Source: Pirellulaceae bacterium (GTDB lineage: Bacteria; Planctomycetota; Planctomycetia; Pirellulales; Pirellulaceae). Taken from it: a stretch of 10,350 bases of DNA. The notes beneath the pieces were generated by a model, which saw only the letters and a list, made by a program, of their open reading frames with translations, made no database searches and was not told where the DNA came from. Positions 5,645 through 10,350 of this stretch are shown here, piece by piece. A program made the position numbers and the translations under genes. The stretch spans positions 1 through 10,350 of the forward strand of contig JASLRF010000618.1 in assembly GCA_030744095.1 (NCBI GenBank), given 5' to 3'. Within the stretch, counting starts at the first letter, position 1. Each line of letters begins with the position of its first letter.

Positions 5645-7297
5645 TTACCGATGTCGAATCGCTCGACCAGCACGAATGCCAGTGTGTTTCGCTCGATCAA
5701 GAACAAGGTTGCCGTTAACAACCACGAATTCGATGCCGTCATTATACTGAAATGGGTTCGTGTAAGTCGCTTGATCGATGACACGATCGGCGGCGAAGAT
5801 TGTGATGTCGGCAAAGAAACCTTGCTTCAACAGACCGCGTTCCTTGATCCCAATCTTGGCTGCATTCAAGGACGTCATTTTGCGAACGGCATCTTCCAGC
5901 GTGAGCACTTCTCGTTGCCGAACATATCGTCCCAGCACGCGAGGAAATGTACCAAAGTTGCGCGGATGCGGATTGCCTCGACGAAGCGGGCCTTCGATAG
6001 CGTAGGCCGAACCATCGGACCCGACGGAACACCAGGCTTGTGCAAGGGCGAGGTTCATATCCTGTTCTTCGTGATGAGCGTACACGGTACTGACCGAGCC
6101 GCCTTCTTCGATCAGCAAGTCGAACAGTTCATCGAGCAGGTCGGCGTTCTCTTTGCTTTGCGTTCGTAGCGACATGACCCGATCCATCGTCAGGCCTTTG
6201 TATTGGTTATTGGCACTGACTAGCATACGGCTCCAATCGCCACCGACCGCCGTATAGTGGTTGTACCATCCATCGATCCCGTGCTCGATATCTTTCTTCA
6301 ATCGCTCGCGTAGCGTCTTGTCTTTCAGCCGTTTGAGCAATTCGCCGCGTCCGCCTTCGTGGGCCCAAGGTGGAATAATGCTGACCAGGTTGTTATTGCC
6401 GCGGGTGTAAGGATAGACGTTGGCTTGGACGTTGATGCCGCGAGTGCGCGCATCTTCGATCAGATCGACAATCTCGCTCATGCGCCCCCAGTACGTTTGA
6501 TCCGCGATCTTCAGGTGGATGATGTCGACGGCAACACCTGCTCGCTCGCCCACGGCAATCGCTTCCCTGACCGAGTCAAATACGCCCGTTCCTTCGTTGC
6601 GGATGTGAGTGGAATAGATACCGCCATGCGGCGTGACGGCCTTGCACAACGCGACAAGATCATCAGTCGTCGCAAGCGAACCGGGTGGCATCATCACTTG
6701 GCTCGACAGCCCCATCGCGCCGTCGCGCATCGCACCGTCGACAAGCCTCTGCATCTGTTTGATCTGTTCAGCCGTGGGACGATCGAACGTACTACCCATC
6801 ACGCTGCGCCAGACATTGTTGATTCCCACGTAGGAACATACGTTGGTAGAAATGCCCGCTCGCTCGATCGCGTCGAAGTAGTCGCCCAACGTCTTTAACT
6901 CGACAATCTTGCCACCAATCTGTGTCCTCCGCGGCGGGAGTTTTCCTTGATACGGGCCTGCCGAATTACCTTCACCCAGAACTTCTGTCGTCACACCCTG
7001 CCGGATCTTGCTTTGCGCGTTCCCATCTTCCAGCAGCAAAAAGTCGGAATGTGAATGCATGTCGATGAAGCCTGGTGCGACCATCAGACCATCTGCATCG
7101 ATGGTGCTTTCGCCTTCGGCATTGTCCAGTTGCCCAATCGTCACGATGCGATCGTCGCGAATGGCCACATCGGCGTAGAACCAAGGATTGCCAGTTCCAT
7201 CGACGATTCTCCCGTTGCGGATTACGAGATCGTATTTCTCGTCGGCGTGACCATAGCATGGAGCCATCAACAGAAAAAATAGAATGACGCGGAGCAT
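5645..7297 (-). CDS. Secreted N-acyl-D-amino-acid deacylase-like amidohydrolase
   Basis: From ATG 7297 the protein has 550 residues, close to the length of D-aminoacylases of the amidohydrolase superfamily, which remove acyl groups from N-acyl-D-amino acids using zinc. After a signal peptide (about 1-18, YGHA|DEK) come the small beta-domain (YDLVIRNGRIVDGTGNP, about 22-38) and the barrel. Metal-site landmarks are MHSHSD (His81, His83), STHIRNEG (His231), IIHLK (His261) and GSDGSA (Asp428). A C-terminal HPRNFGTFPRVLGRY and LEDAVRKMTSLNAAKIG also fit this group. The GNCG motif that supplies a cysteine ligand in classical enzymes reads G-E-G-N here (108-111), so that ligand is absent and Glu109 is adjacent. 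The family is confident, the exact substrate is not; peptidoglycan-derived or other D-amino acid conjugates are possible. AGGA eight bases upstream supports ATG 7297 over a TTG at 7303. The gene converges with the histidine phosphatase gene and is divergent from the propeller gene. Confidence 0.9.
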   Translation of the reverse strand: MLRVILFFLLMAPCYGHADEKYDLVIRNGRIVDGTGNPWFYADVAIRDDRIVTIGQLDNAEGESTIDADGLMVAPGFIDMHSHSDFLLLEDGNAQSKIRQGVTTEVLGEGNSAGPYQGKLPPRRTQIGGKIVELKTLGDYFDAIERAGISTNVCSYVGINNVWRSVMGSTFDRPTAEQIKQMQRLVDGAMRDGAMGLSSQVMMPPGSLATTDDLVALCKAVTPHGGIYSTHIRNEGTGVFDSVREAIAVGERAGVAVDIIHLKIADQTYWGRMSEIVDLIEDARTRGINVQANVYPYTRGNNNLVSIIPPWAHEGGRGELLKRLKDKTLRERLKKDIEHGIDGWYNHYTAVGGDWSRMLVSANNQYKGLTMDRVMSLRTQSKENADLLDELFDLLIEEGGSVSTVYAHHEEQDMNLALAQAWCSVGSDGSAYAIEGPLRRGNPHPRNFGTFPRVLGRYVRQREVLTLEDAVRKMTSLNAAKIGIKERGLLKQGFFADITIFAADRVIDQATYTNPFQYNDGIEFVVVNGNLVLDRAKHTGIRAGRAIRHR

Positions 7298-7328
7298 AAT
7301 CAAGTTCCTGATTCTGTATTCAAGACTG

Positions 7329-7342
7329 TAGAACGAGTTCTA
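7329..7342. promoter_or_regulatory. Palindrome TAGAACGAGTTCTA, possible operator
   Basis: TAGAAC and GTTCTA are exact inverted repeats separated by GA. The site is 31 bases upstream of the amidohydrolase ATG, where a regulator of that gene could bind. The half-site resembles GAAC/GTTC operators such as some LexA boxes, but the 2-base spacer does not match the 4-base spacer usual for those. No regulator gene is in the window. Confidence 0.3.
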
Positions 7343-7604
7343 ATGTTGCAGGCGTGAAAAGCCAGGGGAACGGAATCATGGAAGGATCATCCGAGAAACA
7401 ATTGGTTGGTCCTGACCCGAGACCTAAATTGCGAGGTTTCAGGCTACCGCGTTTCGCCGCCTGCGTCTACAAAACAGGTCATTCCAAATCGCCAGCAAAG
7501 GATTTCGCTGGCAGTACGAGGAAAGACGCGTTGAAAGAGGTTATTCTTAGGAACCACGCTGGCGATTCTGAATGAACGATGTGAATACAACGGACGAGAA
7601 ACTC

Positions 7605-7608
7605 GGAG
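7605..7608 (+). promoter_or_regulatory. Ribosome binding site for the propeller gene
   Basis: GGAG lies nine bases before ATG 7618, a slightly long but workable spacing. It supports this start, which also gives a complete signal peptide. Confidence 0.5.
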
Positions 7609-7617
7609 ATTGACTTG

Positions 7618-10350
7618 ATGGTCCATTTGCGGCTGCTTTGCATACTGTCTGCCGTTGTCACCCTTTCCTGTGCCGGCAATGCGTACTCCGCTGACTGGCC
7701 GATGTGGCGAAACGATGTGGCCAGGAGCGGCGCTTCATCCGCGGCGCTGCCGACGAAACTGCACTTGCAGTGGACGCGGCAGCTTCCAGGCCCGATCCCT
7801 GCCTGGCCGAATGAGTCACGTTTGCATTTCGATGCATCCTACGAACCGGTCGTGCTCGGCTCGCGGATGTTTGTCGGATCGATGGTCGACGGTAGTGTCA
7901 CGGCACTGGATTGCGTCTCCGGCGACGAACTCTGGCGTTTCTACACCAGTGGCCCCGTTCGCCTGGCACCGGCCGCATTTGACGGACGCGTCTGTTTTGG
8001 CTCGGACGACGGCTGGCTGTATTGTGTCGATGCGGCCGACGGTAGATTGCTGTGGAAAGTCTCCGGTGCACCAGAAGATCGCGAGCCGTATCGGCACCTC
8101 GGCAATGCGCGCCTTGTGTCGTTCTGGCCGGTGCGAGGCGGACCTGTTTTCGCAGATGGCACCGTGTATTTCGGAGCAGGCATCTGGCCAACACTTGGTG
8201 TGTTTGTCCGTGCCGTCGATGCCCAATCCGGACGTGTGATCTGGACGAACGATGACAGTCACGCGATCGAGAATGTCCGTGTCGATCACAACTATCTGCA
8301 GGAATCCGGCATCTCGCCGCAGGGACACATGCTGGTCCGCGGAGACATGCTGATTGTTCCAAACGGGCGGTCGATGCCGGCACGGCTCGATCGAAACACC
8401 GGCAAGCTGCACTATTTTGTCCAGGGCTACCGCAACGGCGACAGCCGCGTCGTCATAAGTGGCGACATCGCGCTAGTTGGCCGGACCGGTGTCGTAAGCC
8501 TGACTGATGGCCGTGAGATCGCCAGCCGCTGGGCGGCCGCCGGCGAAGATGCACCGGAGGGCTGGAGCGGTCCAAAGGCTGATCTTTTCGAAGGTCCGTT
8601 GTTCCCCTACAAATTTCTTCCCGGCTGCGATTTTCGTTCCGTCATCGATGATGGCATCGCTTACGGCGTCGAGAACGGCACCGTTTATGCCTACGACCTG
8701 AAAGATTCGACAACTTCACTCCAGGATCAGCAGTTCAACGGCCAGGACATCAAGCCGGCCCGCTGGAACGCGCCGGAGTTATGGAGACTGGAGACGCAAT
8801 TCTTCGAAAAGAAACTGGAGACAACGTCACTGATCAAGGCAGGAAATCAACTCTACGCTCACAGCGGACGGAACCTCTTTGCAATCCAACTCGATGCCAA
8901 CAAAGACAAGCCCGGTAAGGTGACTTGGACGAAGGAACTGCCGGCCGAACCAACAAGTATGCTGGCGGCCCGTGGCCAGCTGTTTGTCGTCACAAGTGAT
9001 GGGTCAATTCACTGTTTCGGTGACCAGAAGGTCGAGCCACGGCAACATGCTCTCGCACGGGATGTCGAGGAAGTGCAACGGGATGATTGGAGCGAACTTG
9101 CGAAATCAGTTCTCGACGCAGTCGCCGACGACGACGGTTATGCGATTGTCGCGGGACTAAAGAACGGTCGACTTGTTGGAGAACTGTTGCGAAGGAGTGA
9201 GTTCAACGTGATCGCAGTCGATGCCAACTCAAAGACCATTGATCAGCTGCGTCGAACATTCGGATCTGACGAGCGATTCCACACGCGTTTTCAGGCGATC
9301 GTCGATGACCCAGCCGACGTCAGGCTGCCGCCGTATATCGCCAATCTGATCGCGACCGAAGATGTAGAGAAATTGCAACTCGACGCCGGATCACAGCTAC
9401 TGTCTCTCTATGACAGTTTACGACCCTATGGCGGTACACTATGTCTTCCGTCTGACGAATCACGCCACGATGCACTTCTAAGGACGGTCACACCCGACCA
9501 GTTTTCTGGAGTGAAGATTCAAACGACAGGCAAGCTGTTGACCCTCAGCCGGACCGGGCCGTTACCAGGCAGTTCCGTATGGTCTCACGAAACTAGCGAC
9601 GCCGAAAGGTCATTCTTCTCCCGCGATGAACTGGTTCAGGCTCCACTGGCAGTGCTATGGTACGGCGACGGTCGCGATCACGGTTTCTACAAACGAAAGG
9701 ACTATGGTCACGGCCTTAAACCGCAGGTCGCAGGCGGGCGGCTGTTCGCGCTTCAAATCGCCACGAATACACTCAAGTCAGTCGATGCCTACACGGGGCG
9801 ACTGCTGTGGTCGCGCAAACTTGGCGGCTCCGCCCGCTACGCGTCATTGCCCGAAGCCGTATATGTCGCCGACGAGCGAAAATGCCTGGTTCTCGATCCG
9901 GCAAGCGGCGAGATACAGGAGACGTTTGAGTTCGATGTGAATCGGCCACTCGAGGTCCCGATCAGCGCGACAGACATTCGAGTTGGAGACGAGATCATCC
10001 TGGTCGCGGTGCGATTCAACAAAGAAAATCGGATCGAAAAAGGACGCTGGAACAGCGAGTTGCTGGTCGCTCTGGATCGTTCGTCCGGGCAGCAGCTGTG
10101 GAGTCGCCCCGCCGAACTGCGATACAACACCGCTGCGATTGCCGTGTCAGGTCAACGTGTATTCTGTATTGATTCGCACTCGCCCGAAGAGATCGGATTT
10201 ATGCGTCGCCGCGGACAGGATGTTGCAACACTTCCATCGACGATCCTGGCACTCGACACTCGCAGCGGCCGCGAATTGTGGAAGACCGTCCGAAACGACC
10301 CTCCGGCCAACCTGACGTCACTCCACTTTATGGGCCTGCGAACGCAGGAC
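7618..10350 (+). CDS. Secreted PQQ-type beta-propeller protein with an internal methyltransferase-like Rossmann segment, 3' end beyond the window
   Basis: The frame is open for 911 codons from ATG 7618 to the right edge. GGAG lies nine bases before the ATG. Residues 1-25 form a signal peptide (AYSA|DW), followed by DWPMWRNDVARSG, the usual opening of planctomycete PQQ-like propellers. Blade motifs of the form LD..SG..LW recur: ALDCVSGDELW (96-106), CVDAADGRLLW (136-146), AVDAQSGRVIW, then after a break SVDAYTGRLLW (721-731), ALDRSSGQQLW and ALDTRSGRELW (878-888). Between them, about 490-645 reads like a class I methyltransferase fold: YAIVAGLKNGRLVGELLRR (508-526), VIAVDAN (531-537), NLIATEDV (576-583) and LYDSLRPYGGTLCLP (597-611). 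Its glycine motif is degenerate. AVLWYGDGRDHGFYKRKDYG (678 on) opens the second propeller part. Such propellers often act as envelope scaffolds or as BamB-like or dehydrogenase-like proteins; no catalytic role can be assigned. The leftward neighbour is the divergent amidohydrolase. Confidence 0.85.
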   Translation, partial: MVHLRLLCILSAVVTLSCAGNAYSADWPMWRNDVARSGASSAALPTKLHLQWTRQLPGPIPAWPNESRLHFDASYEPVVLGSRMFVGSMVDGSVTALDCVSGDELWRFYTSGPVRLAPAAFDGRVCFGSDDGWLYCVDAADGRLLWKVSGAPEDREPYRHLGNARLVSFWPVRGGPVFADGTVYFGAGIWPTLGVFVRAVDAQSGRVIWTNDDSHAIENVRVDHNYLQESGISPQGHMLVRGDMLIVPNGRSMPARLDRNTGKLHYFVQGYRNGDSRVVISGDIALVGRTGVVSLTDGREIASRWAAAGEDAPEGWSGPKADLFEGPLFPYKFLPGCDFRSVIDDGIAYGVENGTVYAYDLKDSTTSLQDQQFNGQDIKPARWNAPELWRLETQFFEKKLETTSLIKAGNQLYAHSGRNLFAIQLDANKDKPGKVTWTKELPAEPTSMLAARGQLFVVTSDGSIHCFGDQKVEPRQHALARDVEEVQRDDWSELAKSVLDAVADDDGYAIVAGLKNGRLVGELLRRSEFNVIAVDANSKTIDQLRRTFGSDERFHTRFQAIVDDPADVRLPPYIANLIATEDVEKLQLDAGSQLLSLYDSLRPYGGTLCLPSDESRHDALLRTVTPDQFSGVKIQTTGKLLTLSRTGPLPGSSVWSHETSDAERSFFSRDELVQAPLAVLWYGDGRDHGFYKRKDYGHGLKPQVAGGRLFALQIATNTLKSVDAYTGRLLWSRKLGGSARYASLPEAVYVADERKCLVLDPASGEIQETFEFDVNRPLEVPISATDIRVGDEIILVAVRFNKENRIEKGRWNSELLVALDRSSGQQLWSRPAELRYNTAAIAVSGQRVFCIDSHSPEEIGFMRRRGQDVATLPSTILALDTRSGRELWKTVRNDPPANLTSLHFMGLRTQD

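Larger units (their letters stand above)
7298..7617. other. Divergent intergenic region, 320 bases
   Basis: This gap separates the starts of the amidohydrolase (leftward) and propeller (rightward) genes, so it should hold both promoters. I found no convincing -35/-10 pair for either. It contains a 14-base palindrome (7329-7342) and a weak hairpin, GCCAGC (7491-7496) with GCTGGC (7507-7512) and a 10-base loop. A short plus-strand frame (GTG 7354 or ATG 7378 to 7575) has no family resemblance that I recognise and a composition like a chance frame. I do not call it a gene. Confidence 0.5.

Noticed and set aside
5501..6169. 222-codon plus-strand open frame, and a similar one at 6359-6898
   Set aside because: Both mirror the amidohydrolase gene. 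The first also starts inside the inverted-repeat region. No protein features are visible.
7354..7575. 73-codon plus-strand open frame between divergent genes
   Set aside because: It has a basic, low-information product, an unconvincing ribosome site and no recognised family. It was kept only as a note on the intergenic region.
7816..8412. 198-codon minus-strand open frame
   Set aside because: It is antisense to the propeller gene, which has a signal peptide, a ribosome site and blade motifs across the same bases.

Overview
The window looks like a piece of a planctomycete chromosome, probably from the Pirellulales or a relative. The evidence is a DUF1501 protein next to a DUF1549/DUF1553 protein (a pairing typical of this phylum), a long secreted PQQ-type beta-propeller protein opening with an 'ADWPMWR' motif, secreted hydrolases, moderate GC and weak Shine-Dalgarno signals. 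There are six protein genes. Two run off the window edges. I see no rRNA, tRNA, CRISPR array, integrase or intact insertion sequence.

Layout. Bases 1-4622 carry three minus-strand genes read from right to left. They are a Tat-type DUF1501 protein (4622-3195), a DUF1549/DUF1553 protein whose TTG start overlaps the preceding stop by 4 bases (3198-1147), and a secreted alpha/beta-hydrolase (1044 to beyond the left edge). They are probably one operon. A consensus TATAAT box just upstream of 4622 marks a likely promoter and favours the shorter DUF1501 start. A divergent plus-strand gene for a small secreted histidine phosphatase lies at 4847-5392. It converges on a minus-strand secreted D-aminoacylase-like amidohydrolase (7297-5645). 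The 252-base gap between these two stops holds two separate inverted-repeat structures, one REPIN-like and one about 81 bases long with inverted-repeat arms. A 320-base divergent region (7298-7617) then leads into a plus-strand gene that continues past the right edge.

How the genes fit together. All six products carry export signals, so the window encodes cell-envelope or periplasmic functions: an ester hydrolase, a phosphatase-fold protein, a CXXCH-containing protein, a phosphohydrolase, an N-acyl-D-amino-acid deacylase-like enzyme and a propeller protein. A link to breakdown of polymers or cell-wall material is inference. Nothing in the window names a substrate.

The most unusual items are the propeller protein, which has a degenerate methyltransferase-like Rossmann segment between its propeller parts; the two palindromic elements between the convergent genes; and the amidohydrolase, which lacks the cysteine metal ligand of classical D-aminoacylases.
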